The notes: generated by a model from the letters alone, not told the origin. A DNA stretch of 64,000 nt from Streptococcus oralis (GCF_016127915.1 NZ_CP066059.1:1446001-1510000); one strand, 5' to 3'; counted from the first letter of the stretch, positions 39,185 to 47,215 are shown. Made by a program: numbers and translations.

Positions 39185-41338
39185 TTATTTGTTGAATAGA
39201 TGATGGTAGAAGCCTTGCGCCTGTATTAACTCTTGATGACTACCAACTTCAATGATTTTCCCTTGGTCAAGAACAATGACACGGTTAGTCCGTTCGGCTA
39301 TACTTAGACGATGGGCTACAAAGAGAATGGTTTTATCAGTTAGGGACATAAGATTATCTATAACCTTTTTCTCAGTCAAAACATCGAGAGCACTAGTAGC
39401 TTCATCTAGTATTAAAACAGGAGATTTAGTTAAAAGAGCACGAGCGAGGGCGATTCGTTGCTTCTGTCCTCCTGACAGACCTGCTCCATCAGAAAGTTGA
39501 GTTTGATAGCCCATAGGCATTCTTTCAATATCTTGACGGATTTCAGCTAATTCGCAAGCTTTTAGAATATCTTCTTGGCTAATCATACTATTACCGCCCA
39601 AGGTTAAGTTTTCCAAGATAGAGCCATTAAAGATATAGGCTTGTTGGGGCAGGTAATTAATATGACGTCGCAAGATTTTTTTATCAATATTTTTAATATC
39701 CTGATGATTGATGGTAATCTGTCCTTTGTAAGGGTCAAAGAAGTTGACAATCATTTTGGCTAGAGTTGTTTTACCAGAACCACTAACTCCAACTAGGCTA
39801 ACCTTATCACCTTCTTTAATCGTTAGATTGATATCTGTTAAGGTATCTCGCCCAAAACCATACTTATAAGAAAGGTCATCAAATTCAATATCGCCCATCA
39901 AAAAATTTGAATGAACAGGATTTTCTTGAACTTGAAATTCAGATTCGACTAAGTAGACCTCGTTCAAGCGGTTATTAGCAACCTTCGCAGATTGGAGTTT
40001 AGTTTGTAGGTTGATAATATTTTCCATAGGAGTTGTAAAGTAAGAAAGAAGTGTATTAAAGGTAATCAGCTGACCGATAGAAATCTTACTCGACATGACT
40101 AATTGAGCACCAAACCATAGGATAAAGATATTAAGAACTAACTTTGTTCCTTGTTTTAAATTAGTTTGTAAAATAGAATATTTAGTAAGTTTAAAGGATT
40201 TTTCCAAATAATCGACAAATTCACTGTCAATATTTTGGTAGCGATTTTCTTCACTTGTGAGTGACTTGATGGTTTCGATCCCGTTGATATCTTCGATAAT
40301 AGCAGAACTAACCATAGAATTACTTTGCATGACATCATGGTTCATTTTTTCAAAAGGTTTCATAAAAGAAAAGATGATGAATATGTAAATAGGGATAGAA
40401 ATAAGAGAAAGAAGAAAGAGGTTAGGATTTTGTGCCAGTAAGACACTCCCTACAAGGATCAGAATGGAAACATCAAGAAGAAGAGAGAGAATGGTAGAAG
40501 CTAAGGCATCTATAATAGAGTTGGCATCTGTGAATCGTGAAATGATTTCCCCTGTACGACGTGTCGCAAAGAAAGACATAGGAAGTTCAAAGATATGGCG
40601 AATATAGGCCAAAATTACATCAATGCTTAATCTCTGACTCAGAACAGTTAGGAGATAATCTCTGGAGAAGCTCATGGCTTGTTGGAGAATATAGGTGATA
40701 ATTAGACCAATTGAGATGATTCCTAAAGTTGATCTCATCTGATTTGGGATGTACTCATCCAAGATTCCTTGGAGATAATAAGAACCACCGATATTGATAA
40801 TAGTGACCAATAAGCTTGAGAGAACAATGTAAGCAATGAGAGATTTTTGTTTGAAAATCAGAGGGAGGAAGCTCAGTAGACCATTCTTTTTATCTTTATG
40901 GGGTTGATAGCTGGGTTTGGGAGCTAGAAAAATAGCTACTCCAGTCCATTCAGAGAAAAAGCGTTCTTTTGACATTTTGGTGATTTTTACAGAAGGATCA
41001 GGATCACCAATAATCAGATAGTCTTTCTTTGTTTGATAGACAACATAGTAATGTTGGAGTTTCCCTTCTTTGTTAACGTGAACGATAAATGGATAGGGGA
41101 CATCGCTCATATCAAAGAGCGTTTTATCTGCTTGAACAGGCCTTGTTTCAAAGCCCATTTCATCAGCGGCTTTTACAATGCCAAGAGCAGTAGTCCCTTC
41201 TTTATTGGTCTTTGCAAGTTCTCTCAAGTGAGCTAGAGAAAAATCTGAACCATAGAATTTAGCAATCGAGGCTAAGGTAGCGACACCACAGTCTCTAGCA
41301 TCTATTTGAGGAACAAATGTACGTTTATAAGAAGTCAT
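39185..41338 (-). CDS. blpA: BlpA, peptidase-containing ABC exporter
   Basis: 717 residues. N-terminal C39 peptidase with C17 in DARDCGVATLAS and the His in QHYYVVY, then six membrane segments (about 165-440), then the ATPase: Walker A GVSGSGKTT, signature LSGGQKQR, Walker B VLILDEATSALD, H loop FVAHRLS. It cleaves leaders after GG and exports bacteriocins and BlpC. The reading frame is intact, unlike the frameshifted blpA common in pneumococci. The start at 41338 follows GAAGGG; the TTG six bases earlier is less likely. Confidence 0.95.
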   Translation of the reverse strand: MTSYKRTFVPQIDARDCGVATLASIAKFYGSDFSLAHLRELAKTNKEGTTALGIVKAADEMGFETRPVQADKTLFDMSDVPYPFIVHVNKEGKLQHYYVVYQTKKDYLIIGDPDPSVKITKMSKERFFSEWTGVAIFLAPKPSYQPHKDKKNGLLSFLPLIFKQKSLIAYIVLSSLLVTIINIGGSYYLQGILDEYIPNQMRSTLGIISIGLIITYILQQAMSFSRDYLLTVLSQRLSIDVILAYIRHIFELPMSFFATRRTGEIISRFTDANSIIDALASTILSLLLDVSILILVGSVLLAQNPNLFLLSLISIPIYIFIIFSFMKPFEKMNHDVMQSNSMVSSAIIEDINGIETIKSLTSEENRYQNIDSEFVDYLEKSFKLTKYSILQTNLKQGTKLVLNIFILWFGAQLVMSSKISIGQLITFNTLLSYFTTPMENIINLQTKLQSAKVANNRLNEVYLVESEFQVQENPVHSNFLMGDIEFDDLSYKYGFGRDTLTDINLTIKEGDKVSLVGVSGSGKTTLAKMIVNFFDPYKGQITINHQDIKNIDKKILRRHINYLPQQAYIFNGSILENLTLGGNSMISQEDILKACELAEIRQDIERMPMGYQTQLSDGAGLSGGQKQRIALARALLTKSPVLILDEATSALDVLTEKKVIDNLMSLTDKTILFVAHRLSIAERTNRVIVLDQGKIIEVGSHQELIQAQGFYHHLFNK

Positions 41339-41365
41339 TGGCAATTCCCTTCATATAATATGATG

Positions 41366-41440
41366 AGTTTATTATGCCATAATAATAAGTTCATATTTTG
41401 TGAAATCTTGAATTGTCATTGAAACTTCCTGAATGGTAAA
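41366..41440 (-). promoter_or_regulatory. BlpR-dependent promoter of blpABC
   Basis: Minus strand: ATTCAGGA and ATTCAAGA half-sites 21 bp apart, then -10 box CATAAT 37 bp after the second half-site, preceded by TGG. Confidence 0.85.
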
Positions 41441-41498
41441 AAATGATTAGAAATTATCTTTTTTTAAAAAATTTAGCGGTAGTTTCAAATGAAAAGCT

Positions 41499-41563
41499 AA
41501 TTCAAGACGATTCGATGACAATTCAAGATTTGGATGAAAAATTTAAAAAAACAGTGATATACT
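41499..41563 (+). promoter_or_regulatory. BlpR-dependent promoter, bacteriocin 1
   Basis: ATTCAAGA at 41500 and 41521 (21 bp apart), TATACT at 41558-41563 (37 bp after the second half-site). Confidence 0.9.
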
Positions 41564-41618
41564 AAACTTGTCAAGGTTGCAACAGGACAAAAATTAGAAA
41601 TAAAAAGGAGTATTTGTC

Positions 41619-41822
41619 ATGGATACAAAAATGATGTCACAATTTTCTGTTATAGATAATGAAATGCTTGATAGAATAGAGGGAGGAATATTTGGGGTTG
41701 ATGATGCTGTGTTTTGGACGGTAGGCGGCTATGTTGTAGGTAGAATTGTTGATACAGCAATTGGTGATTTTACGAATCAATGCCGGAAAAATCCTCATCA
41801 GTGGTTCTGTGTTCGTGTATAG
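41619..41822 (+). CDS. Double-glycine bacteriocin precursor 1
   Basis: 67 residues. A Blp-type leader (MDTKMMSQFSV..MLDRIEGG, 23 residues) precedes a 44-residue mature peptide starting IFGVDDAVFW, with a GYVVG (GxxxG-like) helix and two cysteines in QCRKNPHQWFC near a basic end. Its own BlpR promoter and AAGGAG ribosome site precede it. It resembles class IIb peptides, but the polar Cys-bridged tail is unusual. I cannot give it a standard blp letter. Confidence 0.85.
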   Translation: MDTKMMSQFSVIDNEMLDRIEGGIFGVDDAVFWTVGGYVVGRIVDTAIGDFTNQCRKNPHQWFCVRV

Positions 41823-42135
41823 ATATAATAGTGTTGTATTGTATAAGAATATATATAACTTAATGACCTATGTACGGATAGAAACTGTTCTTTTGCAAAC
41901 GAGTCGCTTATTCAATTATAAGTTTACGTGCTCCTAGTCACAGTTCTTGTGCTTGATGGAAAGAATGACACCTATAAAAATACGAGGTAGTGGCTGTACC
42001 ACTCATTTATTCACCTATCCGTGATTTGTAGTAGTGATAGGCTTTCTCATTATTATTATAAAACAAAATAAAGAGCACAACACTTTTTCATTCTGTGTTG
42101 TGCCTTAAGTAAAACGAAAGGAATGAATTATAACA
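41823..42135. other. Intergenic region between bacteriocins 1 and 2
   Basis: AT-rich, no gene recognised. It contains GTGG/CCAC and CCTATC/GATAGG small hairpins and a perfect 9-bp stem GCACAACAC/GTGTTGTGC (42075-42103) just before bacteriocin 2. The last has no T run, so it is more likely an RNA stabiliser or attenuator. No BlpR half-sites were found. Confidence 0.5.
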
Positions 42136-42339
42136 ATGAAAAAAATTGATTATATTGCTTTGAATGAAGTAGAATTAGAGACAATTAGTGGTGGAGATGA
42201 CTGTTTTATTGGAGATATCGGATGTATTGGCTGGGGGATTTTGAAGAGTATCGGAGGGATGATAAAACCTGGTCCATATGTTCCTCCAGTATGCATTCCA
42301 AAAAGTTCATGGAATCCTGCACCTCCAGTTCCATGTTAA
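42136..42339 (+). CDS. Double-glycine bacteriocin precursor 2, four cysteines, proline-rich tail
   Basis: 67 residues. The leader (MKKIDYIALNEVELETISGG, 20 residues) differs from the other Blp leaders. The mature 47-residue peptide starts DDCFIGDIGCIGWG and has cysteines at 3, 10, 33 and 47, the last as its C-terminal residue. Its second half is rich in proline (PGPYVPPVCIP, PAPPVPC). Ribosome site GAAAGGAATG. No adjacent BlpR site, so it depends on read-through or another signal. Two disulfides are possible. The family is not one I recognise. Confidence 0.78.
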   Translation: MKKIDYIALNEVELETISGGDDCFIGDIGCIGWGILKSIGGMIKPGPYVPPVCIPKSSWNPAPPVPC

Positions 42340-42845
42340 AAGGTGCTTGTAAACTTCTATAAAAATTGAATAATCGACTTGTTCGGTATTTTGTTGAAAC
42401 TCCGGAACTATAATATACAGGTGCTATTAAGGATTATTTTAGCTGATTTAAATAGGTGAAAACTAAAAACTAATGGCTAGTTGGAACATTAAAAATTAAC
42501 TGCTTAACCAAATCTTGCTTCAAATAATTCTTGAACAAGTCTAATAAATTAAACGAATAAGATAGGTTATTAACACAGTCTTGTTCGTTTTTTCTAATAC
42601 ATTATTTAATTAATACACTTATAAAATTAGAAAGCAGTAGAACTGGGAAATACTACCACAGGTTTATTATTAACTTTGTCAGTATTGTTTGAAATCTCAA
42701 AAAGTATTTTAAACTATATGTGTTTAGTTCTTTAGTTGGATTGTTGTTGAGTATAACTATTTTTGTATAGATGAAAATCTTGTTATTGTTCAAGATGTTT
42801 TGATGATCATTTATGATTTCAGTGATTCAAAATCAAAATGAGTGC
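42340..42845. terminator. Non-coding stretch with terminator after bacteriocin 2
   Basis: At 42552-42594, AACGAATAAGA pairs with TCTTGTTCGTT (one G-U) and is followed by Ts: a likely terminator. The rest of this 500-bp AT-rich stretch shows no gene; it may be the decayed remains of older bacteriocin genes. Confidence 0.55.
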
Positions 42846-42851
42846 TATACT
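42788..42851 (+). promoter_or_regulatory. Degenerate BlpR-dependent promoter
   Basis: GTTCAAGA (42788) and ATTTATGA (42809) are 21 bp apart, and TATACT (42846-42851) lies exactly 37 bp after the second. The half-sites are weak but the spacing is exact. Confidence 0.65.
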
Positions 42852-42908
42852 AGCAGTGTAAAGGTTGTAGCTAAACTAAGATAAAGCATACATTTAGGAG
42901 GAAATCTT

Positions 42909-43070
42909 ATGAAGAAAAAAATATTAATCATTTTAACCTTGTATCTGATCATGTCCATCTTTCTTTATCCGCTTAGGGAGAGTATTTGGTATCATCTATT
43001 TTATACCATAGCCTATCTGATTGCGGTTATGATCTATTTTGTTTTAATTGAAAAGAAAGAAAAGGAATGA
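42909..43070 (+). CDS. Small two-helix membrane protein of the blp locus
   Basis: A 53-residue product: basic start MKKK, hydrophobic ILIILTLYLIMSIFLYPL, short polar turn RESIWYH, second hydrophobic stretch YTIAYLIAVMIYFVLI, then EKKEKE. Strong ribosome site AGGAGG. Its stop overlaps the start of the next gene (ATGA). Size, topology and context suggest an immunity protein or a partner of the following BlpX-like protein; no known domain. Confidence 0.78.
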   Translation: MKKKILIILTLYLIMSIFLYPLRESIWYHLFYTIAYLIAVMIYFVLIEKKEKE

Positions 43071-43471
43071 AAACTTTTCTTGCTAAAAAACGGAATATCT
43101 TCCTTGCGAGATTGTTCCTATGTCAGTTGCTTTTGCTTGTCTCTACTTATCTATTTTTATCTCGTCAGTTTTTACATTTTTCCTTAATTTTTCAATTGCT
43201 TCTAGTTATTATTAACTTAGCTTCTATTTTGGTTACTGTTTATCTCACTAGGGAGATGAGGATAAGAGAGTTTGAAGATGATGATTTGGTTAGTCCTAGA
43301 ATCAATCAACTTATGTTCATCGGCTTGACAGGCTTTATGTGTATTATTTGTTTGTATAGAGGTATCACAGTAACAGAATCCTATCAGCAATTAATTGTCT
43401 ACATTGGCGCTATTCTCTGCTTGATTATCATGTTTCTGCTCATTTGGGGATTGAAGTATTATAAAAAGTAG
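43067..43471 (+). CDS. BlpX-like four-helix membrane immunity protein
   Basis: 134 residues with about four hydrophobic segments (14-33, 39-60, 84-101, 109-130) and a charged central loop REMRIREFEDDDLVSPR. Translationally coupled to the small gene upstream and driven by the degenerate BlpR promoter. The order relative to blpO/blpY in pneumococcus suggests BlpX, a putative immunity protein; I recall this only loosely. Confidence 0.68.
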   Translation: MKTFLAKKRNIFLARLFLCQLLLLVSTYLFLSRQFLHFSLIFQLLLVIINLASILVTVYLTREMRIREFEDDDLVSPRINQLMFIGLTGFMCIICLYRGITVTESYQQLIVYIGAILCLIIMFLLIWGLKYYKK

Positions 43472-43486
43472 AAGCTAATGAAGTAT

Positions 43487-43523
43487 AAAAGGGTAAGTGT
43501 TTTTGAAATACTTACCCTTTTAT
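43487..43523 (+). terminator. Terminator after blpX-like gene
   Basis: AAAAGGGTAAGT pairs perfectly with ACTTACCCTTTT, followed by a short T-rich tract. Confidence 0.8.
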
Positions 43524-43537
43524 AATGAAGATTTTGC

Positions 43538-43602
43538 AATTCAAGATGTTTCGATGACAATTCAAGATTTGGATGAATTTGTAATCTTAAATAAGGTAAG
43601 AT
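43538..43602 (+). promoter_or_regulatory. BlpR-dependent promoter of the thioredoxin-like gene
   Basis: ATTCAAGA half-sites at 43539 and 43560 (21 bp apart), then TAAGAT at 43597-43602, the expected 37-bp position. Confidence 0.82.
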
Positions 43603-43631
43603 AAAGATAACAAATGTAAAGGAGTATTCTT

Positions 43632-44597
43632 ATGAAGAAACAAAAGATAAAATCGCTATTACTTGTACCACTTGTATTTGCATCTATTACTACGGGTGTT
43701 GTATATGCAGAAGAACAGACTACTTCATCTATCCAGGCGAATGATAGTTCTCTTGTGGCACCAGATTTGCCATCGGCTAAGGAAAATGTGGAGCATAAAC
43801 CTTCCGTTGTAACTCCCGAGGAGTATGAGCAGAATGTTGCGGAATTTAAAAAGATAGATATTGAAGCCGTTCGTCAATCTTTTACTGGGGACCAATTGGA
43901 ACATACTATATATTTTGGTAGAAAAACATGCTCTCATTGTCGTCAATTTTCTCCTGAATTGAAAGAATTTAATAACCTGATTGAAAAGAAGTTAGAGTAT
44001 TATGATTTGGATGGTAAAGATTTTGACGGGGAAGCGAGAGAGTTTCTATTTAAAAAAGTCGGTATTCCAGGAACACCAACAATTTTGTATTTAAGAAATG
44101 GACATCCGATATCTGGATGGGTTGGTGGGGGAGCGACTGCACAACAGGTGTATGATTATATGTACTCGAGAAACTCACCTAAGCAAACGGAGACAGTGGC
44201 ATCTTCTGAGGATACAGTAACTGGAAGTGTCCGTGATGATAAAACAGGAGAGGTGAAGAATTCAAAGGAAAATTCGACCAATAACAGTGATAACAGAGAG
44301 CCATTGAAGGATAATATTCCTCCTTCTAACACTATAACTGTTCAGTCTGAAGATTTGGTAATGATAGATAAAAAGAAGCGAGGGGAGTCATCTCAGACGA
44401 TTTCTGAAAATACTGAGAAGTTACAAACTACTTTATCCAAGGTTGAGGGGAATGATTCTCCCTCCAAAACCACTCATTTGAGTAAACAATTACTACCTAA
44501 TACAGGAGTGGAAGAAAGTTACAATCTATTACGTCTAGCGGTTGCACTCTTAATTACTTCAGGTATGATTAAGTGGAGACAAAGAATTCATAAATAA
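43632..44597 (+). CDS. Wall-anchored thioredoxin-fold protein of the blp locus
   Basis: 321 residues. Signal peptide (1-27, ends VVYAEE), spacer, then a thioredoxin domain (about 85-190) with active site C100-S-H-C103 in [11 protein letters not shown] and the cis-proline loop [11 protein letters not shown] low-complexity Ser/Thr/Lys linker (190-285) leads to the sortase signal LPNTG at 288, hydrophobic segment and basic tail. The domain resembles PedC/BrcD-type bacteriocin accessory proteins that form disulfides, but these are not normally sortase-anchored as far as I know. Its own BlpR promoter and the cysteine-paired bacteriocins around it suggest disulfide formation on exported peptides at the cell wall. 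Confidence 0.85.
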   Translation: MKKQKIKSLLLVPLVFASITTGVVYAEEQTTSSIQANDSSLVAPDLPSAKENVEHKPSVVTPEEYEQNVAEFKKIDIEAVRQSFTGDQLEHTIYFGRKTCSHCRQFSPELKEFNNLIEKKLEYYDLDGKDFDGEAREFLFKKVGIPGTPTILYLRNGHPISGWVGGGATAQQVYDYMYSRNSPKQTETVASSEDTVTGSVRDDKTGEVKNSKENSTNNSDNREPLKDNIPPSNTITVQSEDLVMIDKKKRGESSQTISENTEKLQTTLSKVEGNDSPSKTTHLSKQLLPNTGVEESYNLLRLAVALLITSGMIKWRQRIHK

Positions 44598-44720
44598 AAA
44601 TAGATGGTAAACAGGTGCAATGATATTATTTGTTTGTAATAACATATGGCTAGAATTTTCCTATAGACAAGAGTGAAAGGGCAAGTATGTTTTTAATGCT
44701 TGCTTTTTAAATTTTTTAAC

Positions 44721-44785
44721 AATTCAAGACGTTTTGATGACAATTCAAGATTTGGATGAAAAAAATTAATAAACGATGATATACT
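44721..44785 (+). promoter_or_regulatory. BlpR-dependent promoter, bacteriocin 3
   Basis: ATTCAAGA at 44722 and 44743 (21 bp), TATACT at 44780-44785 (37 bp). An A+T-rich leader with AAAGGAG follows, nearly identical to that of bacteriocins 1 and BlpM. Confidence 0.9.
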
Positions 44786-44843
44786 AAACTTGTCAAAGTT
44801 GCAACAGGATAAAAAATTAAAAATAAAAAAAGGAGTATTTGTC

Positions 44844-45077
44844 ATGAATACAAAAATGATGGAACAATTTGAAATTATGGATACTGAAATGCTTGCTTGT
44901 ATAGAGGGTGGGGATGTATCTGGTATTTATAGAGGGTATGCTTATCAGGACAGTCCATTTGGTCCTTACCCTTCTATATTAAAAAATTCAGGTCCTTTCC
45001 CAGTAAGTGGGTACTGCCCGCGTGGTTATCGTGACCTTGGTTATATAGGAGCAGGTTTTCATTTATGTGGAATATAG
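44844..45077 (+). CDS. Double-glycine bacteriocin precursor 3, Tyr/Gly/Pro-rich
   Basis: 77 residues; the start at 44844 follows AAAGGAG (an upstream ATG at 44790 lies in the leader RNA). Leader of 23 residues ends MLACIEGG. The mature 54-residue peptide starts DVSGIYRGYAYQDSPFGPYP and ends HLCGI. It is rich in Tyr, Gly and Pro, has two cysteines (positions 35 and 52), and lacks the long Gly/Ala helix of other Blp peptides. A CPBP protein follows 31 bp later, probably its immunity partner. I do not recognise the mature family. Confidence 0.82.
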   Translation: MNTKMMEQFEIMDTEMLACIEGGDVSGIYRGYAYQDSPFGPYPSILKNSGPFPVSGYCPRGYRDLGYIGAGFHLCGI

Positions 45078-45108
45078 GCTGAAATATAAGAAATGAGGAA
45101 GAATTTCT

Positions 45109-45798
45109 ATGAAAAAGTATCAGCTTCTATTCAAAACAAGTGCAATTTTATCCTACCTATTTTTCGTATTTGGTCTTTCTCAGCTGACGCTTATCGTCCA
45201 AAACTATTGGCAATTTTCTTCTCAGATAGGCAATTTATTCTGGATTCAAAATATCTTGAGTTTACTTTTTATTGGAGTCATGATTGTGGTTCTTGTTAAG
45301 ACAGGCCATGGTTATCTCTTTCGCATTCCAAGAAAAAAATGGCTTTGGTATTCGATTTTGACAGTATTAGTGGTAGTGTTCCAGATCTCTTTTAACGTTC
45401 AGACAGCTAAACATGTTCAGTCAACTGCGGAAGGTTGGGCTGTATTGATTGGTTATAGTGGGACTAACTTTGCAGAGCTAGGTATTTATATAGCCCTGTT
45501 CTTTCTGGTTCCACTGATGGAAGAGTTAATCTATAGAGGATTACTGCAACATGCTTTCTTTAAGCATTCGCGATTTGGTCTTGATTTGCTTCTTCCTTCT
45601 ATTTTATTTGCTCTCCCTCATTTTTCAAGCCTGCCTAGTCTGTTAGATATCTTTGTCTTTGCAACATCTGGAATCATCTTTGCTGGTTTGACCCGCTATA
45701 CCAAGAGCATTTATCCATCCTATGCGGTGCATGTTATCAATAATATCGTAGCGACATTACCATTTTTGCTGACTTTTTTACACAGGATATTTAGCTAA
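45109..45798 (+). CDS. CPBP (Abi) intramembrane protease, BlpY/PncO-like immunity protein
   Basis: 229 residues, about seven membrane segments. CPBP motifs: EELIYRGLLQH (motif 1, Glu-Glu and Arg), FALPHFSS (motif 2) and HVINNIVATLP (motif 3), the catalytic-type residues of intramembrane glutamic proteases. Such proteins give immunity to class II bacteriocins in streptococci and lactobacilli. Its position behind bacteriocin 3 under a BlpR promoter suggests protection from that peptide. BlpY is the likely pneumococcal counterpart. Confidence 0.85.
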   Translation: MKKYQLLFKTSAILSYLFFVFGLSQLTLIVQNYWQFSSQIGNLFWIQNILSLLFIGVMIVVLVKTGHGYLFRIPRKKWLWYSILTVLVVVFQISFNVQTAKHVQSTAEGWAVLIGYSGTNFAELGIYIALFFLVPLMEELIYRGLLQHAFFKHSRFGLDLLLPSILFALPHFSSLPSLLDIFVFATSGIIFAGLTRYTKSIYPSYAVHVINNIVATLPFLLTFLHRIFS

Positions 45799-45827
45799 AA
45801 ATAGTAGATTAAAAATAATTATCGATT

Positions 45828-45869
45828 ATAAGAAGTGAATAATAGAATTTAATATTATTCACTTCTTAT
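45828..45869 (+). terminator. Strong hairpin after CPBP gene
   Basis: A perfect 17-bp inverted repeat (ATAAGAAGTGAATAATA with its complement) around an 8-nt loop. A T-poor tail follows, so it may act partly as RNA stabiliser. Confidence 0.75.
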
Positions 45870-45899
45870 TAGTTGATTGGGAAGATTGTGCTCTTTGAG

Positions 45900-45965
45900 T
45901 AATTCAAGACATTTCGATGACAATTCAAGATTTGGATGAAAAAAATTAATAAACAGTGATATACT
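45900..45965 (+). promoter_or_regulatory. BlpR-dependent promoter of blpMN
   Basis: ATTCAAGA at 45902 and 45923 (21 bp), TATACT at 45960-45965 (37 bp). Confidence 0.9.
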
Positions 45966-46020
45966 AAACTTGTCAAAGTTGCAACAGGAAAAAAATTAAA
46001 AATAAAAAGGAGTATTCATC

Positions 46021-46275
46021 ATGAATACAAAAATGATGTCACAATTTCATGAAATGGATATAACTATGTTATCTAGTATTGAAGGAGGCAAGAATAATTG
46101 GCAAACTAATGTCTTAGAAGGTGGTGGTGCAGCTTTTGGTGGCTGGGGCTTAGGAACAGCCATTTGTGCTGCGAGTGGTGTTGGAGCGCTATTTATGGGA
46201 GAATGTGGATACATAGGAGCTAAATTTGGTGTGGCTCTTTGGGCAGGAGTAACAGGTGCAACGGGTGGATTTTGA
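46021..46275 (+). CDS. blpM: Bacteriocin BlpM precursor
   Basis: 84 residues. Leader of 23 residues (ends MLSSIEGG) then the mature peptide starting KNNWQTNVLEGGGAAFGGWG, with GxxxG helices and two cysteines (AICAAS, GECGY). It closely resembles pneumococcal BlpM, one half of the two-peptide bacteriocin BlpMN. AAGGAG precedes the start; blpN follows 15 bp later. Confidence 0.9.
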   Translation: MNTKMMSQFHEMDITMLSSIEGGKNNWQTNVLEGGGAAFGGWGLGTAICAASGVGALFMGECGYIGAKFGVALWAGVTGATGGF

Positions 46276-46290
46276 TAAAAGGAGATTTGT

Positions 46291-46494
46291 ATGAATACTT
46301 ATTATAATGTAGATGAAACAATGTTAAGTGAGATTTATGGAGGTAATTCCGGAGGAGCGGCTGTAGTTGCTGCTTTAGGTTGTGCAGCGGGTGGAGTGAA
46401 ATATGGGAAGTTTCTAGGACCATGGGGCGCTGCAATAGGAGGAATTGGAGGAGCAGTGATTTGTGGATATTTAGCCTATAGTGCTACATCATAA
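46291..46494 (+). CDS. blpN: Bacteriocin BlpN precursor
   Basis: 67 residues. A short leader (MNTYYNVDETMLSEIYGG, 18 residues) then NSGGAAVVAALGCAAGGVKY and a Gly-rich helix with two cysteines. Partner peptide of BlpM; the pair forms membrane pores only together. Ribosome site AAAGGAG. Immunity proteins usually follow, but here the next gene is another bacteriocin. Confidence 0.9.
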   Translation: MNTYYNVDETMLSEIYGGNSGGAAVVAALGCAAGGVKYGKFLGPWGAAIGGIGGAVICGYLAYSATS

Positions 46495-46741
46495 AAATGG
46501 AAGCTATATTTTATGAAGGCTATATTCTATATTATTCTCTTCGCTTTCCAAACATATCTTATTTATCTATCTATCTATAAGTACCTCTGATAAAAAACAA
46601 AAGACTATTGAATTAACATCATTGAATTGTTTTGTCATATTATTTCTAATCTATGATAAATTATTTTTTCTCTTCATTGCCTATGTTTTTTTGATAATTT
46701 TTATATTAAACTTGTTCCGTAACTGAAAAGTTATATACGAT

Positions 46742-46990
46742 ATGAATACAAAAATGATGGAACAATTTAAGATTATGGATACTGATATGCTGGCTAGCAT
46801 TGAGGGAGGAACTGATTGGGGAACAGTGGGAAAAGGAGCTGTCTATGGAGCAGGTATCGGAGTTGCTATGTGTACGGTAGGAGGACTCCTTACTGGTGGT
46901 TCCGCATGGGCTATGACTGCTGGCTGTGCTTGGGCTGGAGCTAAACTTGGTGGTGCTTTTACTGCAATTGCTGATAATATTTGGCCATAG
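46742..46990 (+). CDS. blpI: Bacteriocin BlpI-like precursor
   Basis: 82 residues. Leader (ends MLASIEGG) then TDWGTVGKGAVYGAGIGVAM, Gly/Ala-rich with two cysteines (AMCTVGG, AGCAWAG), ending ADNIWP. Most like BlpI (name by recall). Unlike its neighbours it has no BlpR site upstream. The TATATTAAACTTGT text matches the usual -10 region, but the rest of the leader, including the AAGGAG site, is missing, so expression may be poor. Confidence 0.75.
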   Translation: MNTKMMEQFKIMDTDMLASIEGGTDWGTVGKGAVYGAGIGVAMCTVGGLLTGGSAWAMTAGCAWAGAKLGGAFTAIADNIWP

Positions 46991-47005
46991 AAGGGAGTAG
47001 AAATT

Positions 47006-47215
47006 ATGTTTGATTACAAAATAGTAGACAATCAAGAATTAAGTAATATTTCTGGAGGTGGATTGGGAGGAGATGTAGTTGTAGGAGCCTTGTCGGGTGC
47101 ATTTCAGGCAGGACAATCTTGTATTGCTGGAGGCCCTCAAGCTTACTTGATTTGCGCAACAGGGGGCGCTATAGTAGGTGGCATTATAGCTTTTGGATTG
47201 AGACCCCCAAAATAG
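47006..47215 (+). CDS. blpJ: Bacteriocin BlpJ-like precursor
   Basis: 69 residues. Leader MFDYKIVDNQELSNISGG (18 residues), mature part GLGGDVVVGALSGAFQAGQ, two cysteines (QSCIAGG, LICATGG), ending FGLRPPK. Ribosome site GAAGGGAG, 15 bp after the BlpI-like gene, so the two form a pair like BlpMN. Naming as BlpJ is by recall. Confidence 0.75.
   Translation: MFDYKIVDNQELSNISGGGLGGDVVVGALSGAFQAGQSCIAGGPQAYLICATGGAIVGGIIAFGLRPPK

Noticed and set aside
44790-44843. Upstream ATG extension of bacteriocin precursor 3
   Set aside because: It lies in the untranslated leader that bacteriocin 1 and blpM share; the ribosome site and the conserved leader peptide mark 44844.
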